Source: Butyribacter intestini
GTDB lineage: Bacteria > Bacillota > Clostridia > Lachnospirales > Lachnospiraceae
Reading direction: 5' to 3'
Length of the DNA stretch: 64,000 nt
Assembly: GCA_001414325.1 (NCBI GenBank)
Contig: LLKB01000001.1
Coordinates: forward strand, 1 to 64,000
A program made the position numbers and the translations under genes. The notes under the pieces were generated by a model. That model did not search any database. It was not told the DNA's origin and worked only from the letters and a program-made list of their open reading frames with translations. This document shows positions 8,293 to 18,262 of the stretch, piece by piece (the first letter of the stretch is position 1; each line of letters opens with the position of its first letter).

Positions 8293-9285
8293 GTGAGTAA
8301 TTTATTAAATATTTCATCATCGCCACATGTTCGTGACAAATCTTCTACGAAGAGTATCATGTGGGATGTTTTTCTCGCACTTATGCCTGCTACTGCCGTT
8401 GGTATATTTAACTTCGGCTTAAAGGCAGCGATACTTATTGTAGCCTGTGTTGCTACGGCTGTACTTACTGAGTACATCTGGCAGAAGGCTATGAAGCTTC
8501 CGGTTACGGTAAGTGACGGAAGTGCGGCACTTACGGGATTGCTTTTGGCTCTCAACCTGTCATCAACATTCCCGGTATGGATGGCTATCCTCGGCAGTGT
8601 ATTTGCGATAATCATCGTAAAACAGCTTTTCGGAGGACTCGGTCAGAACTTTATGAACCCGGCACTCGGAGCAAGATGTTTCCTTATGATTTCATTTGCC
8701 GGAAAGATGACTTCATTTACATATGATGGTGTTACGGGAGCTACACCGCTTGCAATCATCAAAAACGGAGACAAGGCTACAGCGGTTGCCGATCTTCTTG
8801 CATCAGGTGACGGCAAGACACAGGTTGCCACAAGTGTTCTCAAGATGTTCCTCGGTACTATCGGAGGAACTATAGGTGAGACTTCAGCACTTGCACTTCT
8901 TATTGGTGCAGCTTATCTTCTTATAAAGAAAGTTATCACATGGAGAATTCCGGTATGCTATATCGGAATATTTGCAATATTTGCACTTATATTTGGCGGA
9001 CGCGGATTTGACCTTACATATCTCGCTGCTGAAATCTGTGGCGGTGGTCTTATGCTCGGTGCATTTTTCATGGCAACAGACTATGTTACAAGTCCTATCA
9101 CACCAAAGGGACAGATTGTATTCGGTGTACTTCTCGGTGTTCTTACGGGAATATTCCGTATTTTCGGAGCATCAGCAGAGGGTGTTTCTTACGCCATCAT
9201 TATCTGTAACCTGTTAGTTCCATTGATTGAAAAGGTGACTATTCCTGTTCCATTTGGAAAGGAGGGAATTAAAGATGGCAAATAA
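8293..9285 (+). CDS. rnfD: Rnf complex subunit RnfD
   Basis: A 330-residue integral membrane subunit with eight to ten hydrophobic helices. The threonine in the TGATPLA segment (about residue 156) fits the SGAT-like site that carries covalently bound FMN in this family; SDGSAALTGLLLALNLS is another conserved block. The start is a GTG after GGAGGG, 12 bases from rnfC. The end overlaps rnfG by 11 bases. Confidence 0.95.
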   Translation: MSNLLNISSSPHVRDKSSTKSIMWDVFLALMPATAVGIFNFGLKAAILIVACVATAVLTEYIWQKAMKLPVTVSDGSAALTGLLLALNLSSTFPVWMAILGSVFAIIIVKQLFGGLGQNFMNPALGARCFLMISFAGKMTSFTYDGVTGATPLAIIKNGDKATAVADLLASGDGKTQVATSVLKMFLGTIGGTIGETSALALLIGAAYLLIKKVITWRIPVCYIGIFAIFALIFGGRGFDLTYLAAEICGGGLMLGAFFMATDYVTSPITPKGQIVFGVLLGVLTGIFRIFGASAEGVSYAIIICNLLVPLIEKVTIPVPFGKEGIKDGK

Positions 9286-9925
9286 TGAAAACAAATCAAC
9301 GCTTATGCATGATGCGATTATGCTTTTTGTTATAACAATTATAGCAGGTGTTTTGCTCGGTGGAGTTTATACAATTACAAAAGGACCTATAGCAGCCGCA
9401 GACGAGAAAGCTACAAATGAAGCGTATGCTGCTGTTTATAAGGATGCAGAGTTTAAAGCAGATGACACCCTTACAAAAGCTGTTGAATCATTCCAAAAGG
9501 ATGTTGCAGCAGGTAAGATCGATGATGATACATTCTCATATACAAGCGAAGAACTTATCGAGGCAAGAACAGCTTCTAAAGACGGTTCACAGACAGGTTA
9601 TGTTCTTAAAGTAAGCGGAAAAGGTTACGGCGGAGCAGTAACTATTGCACTTGGTATCACAAATGAGGGCGAGGTTGTAGGCATTCAGATTCTTGATGCG
9701 AGCAACGAGACACCTGGTCTTGGTCAGAATTCGACAAAAGAGACTTGGAACAGCCAGTATGTAGGAATGAAATCAGACAAAACATTATCAGTTGTAAAGG
9801 ATGGCAGCGGAAGTGCAGACAACGGCACAGTTAATGCTATTTCAGGTGCTACCATTACAAGTAAAGCCGTGACAAGAGCTGTCAATGTAGCTCTGAAATT
9901 TGTCGCAGCTCAGACTGGAAAGTAA
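9275..9925 (+). CDS. rnfG: Rnf complex subunit RnfG (FMN-binding)
   Basis: A 216-residue protein with one N-terminal membrane helix (residues 12-32) and an extracytoplasmic FMN-binding domain. The FMN attachment motif SGAT stands in NAISGATITSKAV near residue 190; the threonine bears the flavin. GGAGGGA before ATG 9275 marks this start rather than an in-frame ATG at 9254, which would lie further inside rnfD. Confidence 0.95.
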   Translation: MANNENKSTLMHDAIMLFVITIIAGVLLGGVYTITKGPIAAADEKATNEAYAAVYKDAEFKADDTLTKAVESFQKDVAAGKIDDDTFSYTSEELIEARTASKDGSQTGYVLKVSGKGYGGAVTIALGITNEGEVVGIQILDASNETPGLGQNSTKETWNSQYVGMKSDKTLSVVKDGSGSADNGTVNAISGATITSKAVTRAVNVALKFVAAQTGK

Positions 9926-9937
9926 GGGGGTAAAGAC

Positions 9938-10744
9938 ATGAGTTCTTGTACAGAGAGATTAAAAAACGGTATTATTACCGAAAATCCGACTTTTGTAATG
10001 ATGCTTGGTATGTGTCCTACTCTTGCCGTTACATCTTCAGCCATAAACGGACTTGGCATGGGACTTACGACAACGGCAGTTCTTATACTTTCCAATGCAT
10101 TTATATCATTACTTAGAAAAGTTATTCCGGATAAGGTTCGTATTCCGGCATTCATCGTAATCGTTGCTTCATTCGTAACGATAATACAGCTTTTATTACA
10201 GGGATATATGCAGTCACTCAACAAAGCATTAGGTGTTTATATTCCGCTTATCGTTGTAAACTGTATCATTCTTGGTAGAGCAGAGGCTTATGCTTCTAAA
10301 AATCCTGTACTTCCATCAATATTTGACGGACTTGGTATGGGACTTGGTTTCACATTTGGTCTTACATGTATCGGTATCTGCCGTGAAATTTTGGGAAGTG
10401 GTGCTATATTTAATCATCAGTTCATTCCTGAGGATTATCATATTACATTCTTCGTACTTGCACCCGGAGCATTCCTTGTGCTCTCATTCCTTACGGCATT
10501 GCAGAATAAACTCAAGATGCCTTCTGCAACAAATGTTGAGACAAATGATACAAATATCGCCTGTGGCGGTAACTGTGCAAGCTGTATAGGTTCAAGCTGT
10601 GCAGCAAACAAAGGTCTTGTTGAAGCTGAGAGAGTTGCAGCAAAGGCAGCGAAAGCTCAGGCAGCTAAGGAAGCAGCAGCAAAGGCTAAAGCAGCAAAAG
10701 AGGCGGCCGCAAAAGCAGCCGAAGCTCAGAAAAAGGAGGATTGA
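9938..10744 (+). CDS. rnfE: Rnf complex subunit RnfE with Cys- and Ala/Lys-rich tail
   Basis: A 268-residue membrane subunit related to RnfA and to Na+-NQR NqrD, with six expected membrane helices in residues 10-190. Family members usually end near residue 200-210. Here an extra tail of about 60 residues follows: a cysteine cluster (ACGGNCASCIGSSC) and then a repetitive run of KAAKA/KEAAAKA units ending KKED. The tail may be an additional metal site on a helical stalk or a low-complexity extension; its role is not known. It lies between rnfG and rnfA with tight spacing. Confidence 0.95.
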   Translation: MSSCTERLKNGIITENPTFVMMLGMCPTLAVTSSAINGLGMGLTTTAVLILSNAFISLLRKVIPDKVRIPAFIVIVASFVTIIQLLLQGYMQSLNKALGVYIPLIVVNCIILGRAEAYASKNPVLPSIFDGLGMGLGFTFGLTCIGICREILGSGAIFNHQFIPEDYHITFFVLAPGAFLVLSFLTALQNKLKMPSATNVETNDTNIACGGNCASCIGSSCAANKGLVEAERVAAKAAKAQAAKEAAAKAKAAKEAAAKAAEAQKKED

Positions 10745-10749
10745 TTTAA

Positions 10750-11322
10750 GTGAATTTATTTGTGATTATGATCTCATCAATGTTGGTAAGTAATGTTGTA
10801 CTTAGTCAGTTCCTCGGTATCTGTCCTTTCCTCGGTGTATCAAAGAAAGTTGAAACGGCAGCAGGTATGGGTGCGGCAGTTACATTCGTTATCACGATAG
10901 CATCTGCCATTACTTATCCGATATATTATTTTATTCTTGTTCCTTTGGGACTTGCGTATCTGGAAACTATCGCATTTATCCTTATAATTGCGGCTCTTGT
11001 TCAGTTTGTTGAAATGGTATTAAAGAAATTTATGCCACCTCTTTATGAGGCACTTGGTGTTTATCTTCCTCTTATCACAACAAACTGTGCAGTTTTAGGT
11101 GTGGCACTTAACAACATCACAAACGGCTGCAATTTTATAGAAAGTGTTGTTACAGGTCTTTTTACGGCACTTGGTTTCCTTGTATCTATTGTTATATTGG
11201 CTAGTATCCGTGAGAGAATCGAATTTAATGATATTCCACATTCTTTCAAGGGAACACCAATCGTACTTGTAACAGCCAGCTTAATGGCAATAGCATTTTG
11301 CGGCTTTGCAGGTCTTGTATAG
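10750..11322 (+). CDS. rnfA: Rnf complex subunit RnfA
   Basis: A 190-residue membrane subunit with six helices. The conserved segments VLSQFLGICPFLGVS and YLPLITTNCAVLGVAL are typical of RnfA/NqrE; their cysteines are proposed to hold an iron-sulfur centre between the two subunits of the pair. The start is GTG after AAGGAGG, 5 bases after the rnfE stop. Confidence 0.96.
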   Translation: MNLFVIMISSMLVSNVVLSQFLGICPFLGVSKKVETAAGMGAAVTFVITIASAITYPIYYFILVPLGLAYLETIAFILIIAALVQFVEMVLKKFMPPLYEALGVYLPLITTNCAVLGVALNNITNGCNFIESVVTGLFTALGFLVSIVILASIRERIEFNDIPHSFKGTPIVLVTASLMAIAFCGFAGLV

Positions 11323-11337
11323 AAAGGGGGAGTATAA

Positions 11338-12129
11338 ATGACAGGCGTAATAATGGCAGCGGTAGTTGTTGGTTTGATAGGTCTTCTTATAGGACTCCTT
11401 TTAGGATTTGCGGCAAAAGCATTTGCAGTTCCTGTTGATGAGAAAGAAATCGAAGTGAGAGAGTTTCTTCCGGGAAATAACTGTGGTGGTTGTGGATATG
11501 CAGGATGTGATGCTTTGGCAAAGGCTATCGCAGCAGGTGAAGCACCTGTAAATGCGTGTCCTGTAGGTGGTGCAGCAGTTGCCGAAAAGATAGGAAATGT
11601 CATGGGTGTTGCAGCAGGAGACAGCGTAAAGATGGTTGCATATGTTAAATGTTCAGGAACTTGTGACAAGGCAGGCATCAAGGCAAACTACTATGGAATT
11701 TCAGATTGTAAGAGAGCAGCAGCAATACCGGGACGCGGAGATAAGGCTTGTTCATTCGGATGTATGGGATTTGGTTCATGCGTGGCAGCCTGTAAATTTG
11801 ATGCGATTCATGTAGAACATGGTGTTGCAATAGTTGATAAAGAAAAATGTGTTGCGTGTGGCAAGTGTGCAGAGGAATGTCCAAACGGACTTATCGAGCT
11901 TGTACCGTATGATGCAAAATGGGCGGTTGCCTGCTCAAATAAAGATAAGGGACCTAAGGTTATGGCAGTATGTGATACAGGATGTATCGGATGTGGTCTT
12001 TGTGAAAAGACTTGTAAGTTCGATGCGATTCATGTAGAGAATAATATTGCACATATAGACCAGAGTAAGTGTAAGGGATGTGGGGCTTGTGCAGCTAAAT
12101 GTCCTAAGAAAGTTATACTTGCACACTAA
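11338..12129 (+). CDS. rnfB: Rnf complex subunit RnfB (ferredoxin-like)
   Basis: A 263-residue subunit that takes electrons from ferredoxin. One N-terminal membrane helix (residues 3-27) is followed by the CGGCGYAGC cluster motif near residue 49 and by several 4Fe-4S motifs: CSFGCMGFGSCVAAC, CVACGKCAEECP, CIGCGLCEKTC and CKGCGACAAKCP. Last gene of the operon; the complete C-D-G-E-A-B order is that of acetogenic and other Clostridia, where the complex couples ferredoxin oxidation to Na+ or H+ export. Its terminator is now displaced by a MITE. Confidence 0.96.
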   Translation: MTGVIMAAVVVGLIGLLIGLLLGFAAKAFAVPVDEKEIEVREFLPGNNCGGCGYAGCDALAKAIAAGEAPVNACPVGGAAVAEKIGNVMGVAAGDSVKMVAYVKCSGTCDKAGIKANYYGISDCKRAAAIPGRGDKACSFGCMGFGSCVAACKFDAIHVEHGVAIVDKEKCVACGKCAEECPNGLIELVPYDAKWAVACSNKDKGPKVMAVCDTGCIGCGLCEKTCKFDAIHVENNIAHIDQSKCKGCGACAAKCPKKVILAH

Positions 12130-12203
12130 TCCTGTTTTAAGCAGGCAGCAGAGCGGATTGTGAATATCTGCCTGACTTGCCGGTAATCAAATTTAAAAGA
12201 TAT

Positions 12204-12387
12204 GTAACAGTTCAGCCATAAAAAGATAATTGGCAATACAATGAGCTTGTTCATTGTATTGTTAAGTAGCTTTTTATGGTAGAATAGCCTTTCATTTCTG
12301 AAATGAAATAAACAAAAGCTGCAAAGCAGCGACTGACAGCTCGCTGGCAGGTTTATGAATGTAAGAAATGCAAGGCTGAACTGTTAC
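12204..12387 (-). mobile_element. MITE, 184 bp, GTAA ends, 8-bp target duplication
   Basis: Perfect 14-bp terminal inverted repeats GTAACAGTTCAGCC (12204-12217) and GGCTGAACTGTTAC (12374-12387). The 8-bp duplication AAAGATAT stands on both sides (12196-12203 and 12388-12395). The interior has hairpins CAATACAATGA/TCATTGTATTG and GCTGC/GCAGC and no coding capacity. The orientation is opposite to the copies at 20538 and 43111. It inserted between rnfB and its terminator. Confidence 0.93.
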
Positions 12388-12390
12388 AAA

Positions 12391-12425
12391 GATATAGGCA
12401 TTGCGGTGTCTATATCTTTTTTTTT
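12391..12425 (+). terminator. Terminator of the rnf operon
   Basis: GATATAGGCA (12391-12400) pairs with TGTCTATATC (12407-12416), followed by nine T. It overlaps the right copy of the MITE target duplication, so the MITE entered at the foot of this hairpin. Confidence 0.8.
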
Positions 12426-12489
12426 GTGCATCAAAATGTTATAATAAAAAGTGATGGTATAAGAAGAATAATTTCTGAATAAAAACTAA

Positions 12490-13588
<1,099 letters not shown>

Positions 13589-13751
13589 CAGCTTAAAGCT
13601 ATTGTGGCTGTACTTTGGGTGTGAAGCAGTTACAGTGCAAAAACAGCTTAAATCCACATTGATTGACGGTAAATAACTGTTAATGTTATACTATGACTAA
13701 CAGTAGTATGTGCATTATCATATAATTGATTATGCACAGGAATGGAGATTG

Positions 13752-15812
13752 ATGTATAGAATGAAACATAGAATGAGGCTTAGGGGGAATCTTAAGACTT
13801 ATCTTAGATGGCCCCTGTTTTTTGGCATATTACTTATTCTGATGACGATACAGCTTTTTTCGGTATCAGTGAGAAGTGGTGTGATAGGTATCGGATATAC
13901 GATTTTATATCTTATGATAGCGGGGCTTATCAATTTTTCAGGCAGAAGAAAACTTAAAAAAGACCTCATCGAGTTTGCTACGAATTACGGTGAAATGCAG
14001 ATGCGTATGATGAAAACACTTACTGTTCCGTTTGCCATATTGAGTGAAGACGGTCATATGCTCTGGGGAAATGATGAGTTTGTATCAGTCATTGTAAATA
14101 AAAAAGCTGCAAGGAGAAATATAGCAAATATATTTGAGGAGATTACTTTAGACAGTCTTCCGGATTCCGATGAGGTCAAGGTGGTTCATGTAAGAACCGA
14201 AGATAAATATTATCGTGTTGTCATGAAGCTTGTTGAGTCGGATAATGCAGGAGAGGGCGATACTGTAAAGACGGATATAAATCAGCTTATGGACAACAGC
14301 AGGCTCATATCTGTATTTTTGTATGATGAAACTGATATTATGGAGCTTGAACAGAAGCGTGAAGCTGAAAATCTTGTTGTCGGTCTTTTGTATATTGATA
14401 ATTATGATGAACTTATCGACAGTATTGACGAGATAAGACAGTCGCTTATAATGGCTCTTATTGACAGAAAAATAAACAAATATATGCAGGGCATAGATGC
14501 AATTTCCAAAAAACTCGAGAAGGATAAATTTTTATTTATGTTTAAGCAGAGTTACCTTTCGGAAATCTGTTCAAACCGTTTTGCTATCTTAGAGGAAATA
14601 AGAGATATAAATCTTGGAAATGAGTCAAGTGCAACGATAAGTATCGGTATAGGTGTGGGCAGAGATACCTTTGTCGAAAGATACGATCTTGCCCGTGCAG
14701 CTATTGACCTTGCACTCGGCAGAGGCGGCGACCAGGCAGTTGTTAAATCAATCGACCAGGAAAAATTCTATGGTGGAAAGAGTGTTCAGATAGAGAGAAA
14801 CACGAGGGTTAAGGCGAGAGTGAAAGCCCATGCTCTGAAAGAACTGATAGAGGGCAAGGAAAGAGTTGTCGTAATGGGACATTCTATAGGTGATGTTGAT
14901 TCGTTCGGAGCATCAATAGGAATATACCGTATAGCAAAGACTCTTAACAGAAAGGCAAATGTTGTATTAAATGAAGTCAGCCAGTCTGTCAAGCCTATAA
15001 GAGACAGATTTTATACAAAAGAATATGAAGAAGATATGATAATTACAGGCGATGAAGCGAAAGAACTCGTCGATGAAAATACTGTACTTGTCATCGTGGA
15101 TGTAAACAGGGCGAGTTATACGGAGTGTCCGGAACTTATCGAGCAGGCACAGTCTGTTGTGGTTATAGATCATCACAGACAGGCGGGGGATGCAATAGAC
15201 AAAGCAGTTTTGTTTTATATTGAGCCGTATGCATCATCGGCGAGTGAGATGGTTGCAGAAATATCTCAATATATTGGCAGTGGTCTTAAATTAAAATCTG
15301 CCGAAGCTGAAGCAATGTATGCAGGCATTATGATAGATACAAATTATTTTTCCAACAAGACAGGTGTCAGGACCTTTGAAGCAATGGCATATCTCAGAAG
15401 AAACGGTGCCGATGCCGTCCGTATCAGAAAAGCATTCAGGGAGGATATTGACGAGTATAAGATAAGAGCTGCAGCTATACAGGATACCGAGCTTTATGAG
15501 GGTGTATTTGCGATTGCTGAGAGCAAGAGTGAGGGAATCGAGTCGCCAACGGTATTTGCGTCAAAGATAGCAAATTCGCTTCTTGACATAAGTAATGTAA
15601 AGGCATCATTTGTGCTCACAAAATACAGAGGAAAGGTCTACATAAGTGCACGCTCAATAGATGAAGTGAATGTGCAGGTTATGATGGAAAGACTCGGCGG
15701 CGGTGGTCATATAAATATGGCTGGTGCACAGCTTGAAAATGTCGAGGTTGAAGAAGCCAAAAACATGATAAAACAGGAAATAGATAGGATGATAGAGGAA
15801 GGAGAAATATAA
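13752..15812 (+). CDS. gdpP: Cyclic-di-AMP phosphodiesterase GdpP (DHH family)
   Basis: A 686-residue membrane enzyme that hydrolyses c-di-AMP. Two N-terminal helices (about residues 15-60) are followed by a PAS-like domain (90-170), a degenerate GGDEF domain (about 200-330) and the DHH/DHHA1 catalytic part. DHH motifs: GHSIGDVDSFGAS (near residue 378), VIVDVN, then VIDHHR (near 471); the DHHA1 domain has GGGGHINMAGAQ. In-frame codons exist upstream to 13710, but GGAG (13744-13747) supports ATG 13752. It is followed by rplI and dnaB, the conserved Firmicutes cluster. Confidence 0.93.
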   Translation: MYRMKHRMRLRGNLKTYLRWPLFFGILLILMTIQLFSVSVRSGVIGIGYTILYLMIAGLINFSGRRKLKKDLIEFATNYGEMQMRMMKTLTVPFAILSEDGHMLWGNDEFVSVIVNKKAARRNIANIFEEITLDSLPDSDEVKVVHVRTEDKYYRVVMKLVESDNAGEGDTVKTDINQLMDNSRLISVFLYDETDIMELEQKREAENLVVGLLYIDNYDELIDSIDEIRQSLIMALIDRKINKYMQGIDAISKKLEKDKFLFMFKQSYLSEICSNRFAILEEIRDINLGNESSATISIGIGVGRDTFVERYDLARAAIDLALGRGGDQAVVKSIDQEKFYGGKSVQIERNTRVKARVKAHALKELIEGKERVVVMGHSIGDVDSFGASIGIYRIAKTLNRKANVVLNEVSQSVKPIRDRFYTKEYEEDMIITGDEAKELVDENTVLVIVDVNRASYTECPELIEQAQSVVVIDHHRQAGDAIDKAVLFYIEPYASSASEMVAEISQYIGSGLKLKSAEAEAMYAGIMIDTNYFSNKTGVRTFEAMAYLRRNGADAVRIRKAFREDIDEYKIRAAAIQDTELYEGVFAIAESKSEGIESPTVFASKIANSLLDISNVKASFVLTKYRGKVYISARSIDEVNVQVMMERLGGGGHINMAGAQLENVEVEEAKNMIKQEIDRMIEEGEI

Positions 15813-15813
15813 A

Positions 15814-15837
15814 ATGTGAAAAATACATTTTTCACAT
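15814..15837. terminator. Palindrome after gdpP, possible terminator
   Basis: ATGTGAAAAAT (15814-15824) and ATTTTTCACAT (15827-15837) form a perfect 11-bp stem with a two-base gap, directly after the gdpP stop. There is no terminal T run, so it may attenuate or protect the 3' end rather than terminate fully. Confidence 0.45.
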
Positions 15838-15839
15838 AC

Positions 15840-15895
15840 AAGATTTGTGTCTGCGCACACTTGACACAAACTTGGGATGCACAAAATAAGTGTGC
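15840..15895 (+). promoter_or_regulatory. Pseudoknot-like leader motif before rplI (copy 1)
   Basis: Stem 1 pairs AAGATTTGTGTC (15840-15851) with GACACAAACTT (15863-15873). Its loop holds GCACACTT (15855-15862), complementary to AAGTGTGC (15888-15895) just upstream of the RBS. The two helices together make an H-type pseudoknot. A near copy lies at 40903-40954, and shared positions include both stems and the following CAGAAA. Confidence 0.5.
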
Positions 15896-15910
15896 AGAAA
15901 AGAGGATAAA

Positions 15911-16357
15911 ATGCAGGTTATATTATTAGAAGATGTAAAATCTCTTGGAAAAAAAGGCGAGATTGTTAAGGTAAATGACGGTTATGCAAGAAATTTTATA
16001 TTAAAGAAAAAGCTCGGTGTTGAAGCAACATCAAACAACTTAAATGAGCTTAAACTTCAGAAGAAAAATGAGGAAAGAATAGCAAAAGAAAAGCTTGATG
16101 CAGCGAAAGAATTTGCAAAAGAACTTGAAGAAAAACAGGTGACAGTTTCGATAAAGACAGGTTCGGGCGGAAGAAGCTTCGGTTCTGTTTCGACAAAGGA
16201 AATTGCGGCAGCAGCAAAGAGTCAGCTTGGTTACGAACTCGACAAAAAGAAGATGGAACTTGATGTACCTATCAAGAGTCCGGGAACTTTCAATGTAAAG
16301 ATAAAGCTTCACCAGAAAGTAACGGCAGAACTTAAAGTTGTCGTAAAACAAGCTTAA
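15911..16357 (+). CDS. rplI: 50S ribosomal protein L9
   Basis: A 148-residue ribosomal protein. The N-terminal domain starts [20 protein letters not shown] and has the L9 signature [10 protein letters not shown]; a long lysine/glutamate helix (residues 42-75) joins it to the C-terminal domain with [11 protein letters not shown]. The frame is open from 15890, but GAGG (15902-15905) fits ATG 15911. It lies between gdpP and dnaB. A pseudoknot-like structure ends 6 bases before the RBS and could regulate it. Confidence 0.96.
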   Translation: MQVILLEDVKSLGKKGEIVKVNDGYARNFILKKKLGVEATSNNLNELKLQKKNEERIAKEKLDAAKEFAKELEEKQVTVSIKTGSGGRSFGSVSTKEIAAAAKSQLGYELDKKKMELDVPIKSPGTFNVKIKLHQKVTAELKVVVKQA

Positions 16358-16368
16358 GGGGTAAAAAA

Positions 16369-17709
16369 TTGGAAGAAGAAGTTATAAAGAGACTGCCACC
16401 TCATAATGTGGAAGCGGAGAGAGCCGTTATCGGAGCCATGATGTTAAATGCGGATGCCATAATGGTATGTTCCGAGTTGTTGACATCGGATGAGTTTTAC
16501 CAGCAGCAGTATGGCATTATTTTTGATGCACTTGTGGAAATGTATAAAGACGGGGTCGGTGCAGACCTTGTCACATTGCAAAACAAGCTTCGTGAAAAGG
16601 AAGTTACACCGGAACTTTACAGTGTTGAGTACCTCGGAGAACTTTTGGCGAGTGTGCCGACATCAGCAAATGTAAAGTTTTATGCGGAGATAGTTCATGA
16701 GAAAGCAGTTTTAAGACGGCTTATAAGAGTCAGCGAGCAGGTCACAAAAGACTGTTACATGGACAGCCAGCCGTTAGAGGACATTTTGGAAGATACGGAA
16801 AAAAGTGTGTTTGATGTTATACAGCAGCGTGGCGGAAGTGAGTTTGAGCCGATAAGGGATGTTGTTTTAAGAACTCTTGACAGCATTGAAAAAGCAGCAA
16901 AACAGAAAGGAAACATAACAGGACTGGAGACAGGTTTCAGGGACCTTGATGCAAAAACAGCAGGCTTACAGAAGTCTGACCTTATACTTATAGCAGCAAG
17001 ACCGGCTATGGGAAAGACGGCATTTGTCTTAAATATTGCAGAGTATGTTGCACTTCATAGTAACAGTACGATAGCACTTTTCAGCCTTGAGATGAGCAAG
17101 GAACAGCTTGTAAAGCGTATGCTTGCCATGAATTCAATGGTCGATTCGCAGAAAATCCGTACAGGTGACCTTGAAGATGATGACTGGGACAAGCTTGTCG
17201 GAAGTGTGCGTAAGATAGGTAATTCAAATCTTGTTATAGATGATACATCAGGTATCACAGCGTCAGAGCTTCGTTCAAAGTGCCGTAAGTTAAAGATAGA
17301 GCAGGGACTTGACCTTGTGATAATAGATTACCTTCAGCTCATGACAGGAGCGGGCAAGAGAAAAAGTGACAGCAGACAGCAGGAAATATCAGATATTTCC
17401 CGTTCACTTAAGGTTATGGCAAGGGAACTTAATGTTCCGGTCATAGCATTGTCGCAGCTTTCACGAGCCGTTGAATCAAGACCTGATAAACGCCCTATGC
17501 TGTCAGACCTGCGTGAATCAGGTGCGATAGAGCAGGATGCGGATATTGTAATGTTTATATACAGGGATGAATATTACAATCCCGATTCGGAAAAGAAAGG
17601 TGTGGCAGAGGTTATTGTGGCGAAGCAGCGAAGCGGACCGACAGGACCGGTAGAACTTGCATGGTTGTCGCAGTACACGAAATTTGGAAATCTGGAATAC
17701 AAGAGGTAG
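16369..17709 (+). CDS. dnaB: Replicative DNA helicase DnaB
   Basis: A 446-residue hexameric 5'-3' helicase. The N-terminal primase-interacting domain covers residues 8-110 (PPHNVEAERAVIGAMML). The RecA-type motor has Walker A AARPAMGKTAF (near residue 208), Walker B LVIIDYLQLM (near 320) and the arginine-finger block ending KQRSGPTGPVEL. The start is a TTG after AAGGGG, 12 bases downstream of rplI. No intein interrupts the motor. Confidence 0.96.
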   Translation: MEEEVIKRLPPHNVEAERAVIGAMMLNADAIMVCSELLTSDEFYQQQYGIIFDALVEMYKDGVGADLVTLQNKLREKEVTPELYSVEYLGELLASVPTSANVKFYAEIVHEKAVLRRLIRVSEQVTKDCYMDSQPLEDILEDTEKSVFDVIQQRGGSEFEPIRDVVLRTLDSIEKAAKQKGNITGLETGFRDLDAKTAGLQKSDLILIAARPAMGKTAFVLNIAEYVALHSNSTIALFSLEMSKEQLVKRMLAMNSMVDSQKIRTGDLEDDDWDKLVGSVRKIGNSNLVIDDTSGITASELRSKCRKLKIEQGLDLVIIDYLQLMTGAGKRKSDSRQQEISDISRSLKVMARELNVPVIALSQLSRAVESRPDKRPMLSDLRESGAIEQDADIVMFIYRDEYYNPDSEKKGVAEVIVAKQRSGPTGPVELAWLSQYTKFGNLEYKR

Positions 17710-17727
17710 ACAATGGCTAAAGGGACG

Positions 17728-17870
17728 CTCTGAATGAGGGAGATTATTCCACCTCATGGACGCTCTCGCTCGGAGAAATTCGTAGCGGCACATAAGCGTG
17801 CAAAATACGCCCGCTAAGTGCCGACGCATTCCAACGCCATTCGGTCAGAATAATTCTCCCTCATTCAGAG
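17728..17870. repeat. 143-bp inverted-repeat structure after dnaB
   Basis: A 22-base arm (17728-17749) and a 23-base arm (17848-17870) are reverse complements except for one extra base. Inside, GGCAC and TTAGCG-like halves around 17775-17815 form a second hairpin, so nearly all of the segment can fold into one long stem. There is no coding frame of note, no T run and no evident target duplication. The start of the element lies 18 bases after the dnaB stop. Confidence 0.6.
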
Positions 17871-18262
17871 CTGTGCTATGGGAGAGTGTTCATTGTGGTA
17901 TGGAATTTACAGGGAATGGCTTTTTGTATTAAGGCTGCCATTGTATATGGGTATGCGTATATTAAGTAATGGAATTGTTATGAACAAATTGTAAGTGTGA
18001 GTAACGGTAGATTTTTGAAACATAATTTATGTTTTATATAAGATTATGGCTTTTTAAATCGTAACAGTTTATTTTGTTGATTATAGGAAATGATTAATTT
18101 AAAACTCAAGGGAATTTAATATAAATTGAAAAATTAACCTTGAAATCATTAGGGTTTATTTATATTATATAAGGGTGGGCTTTGTTTTTTCCACGCTTAT
18201 AATAAATGAGATTTTTTTTTAGATTAAAGGTGTTTTAACACAGAAATGGAGGACAGTGAGTA
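17871..18262 (+). promoter_or_regulatory. Non-coding stretch with the pgi promoter
   Basis: AT-rich, no gene. A promoter is read at 18140-18168: TTGAAA (18140-18145), 17-base spacer, TATTAT (18163-18168). It leaves a leader of roughly 85 bases before pgi. Confidence 0.55.

Noticed and set aside
11061..11681. A 206-codon minus-strand frame
   Set aside because: It is the mirror of rnfA/rnfB, both of which are certain, and has proline/alanine-rich shadow composition.
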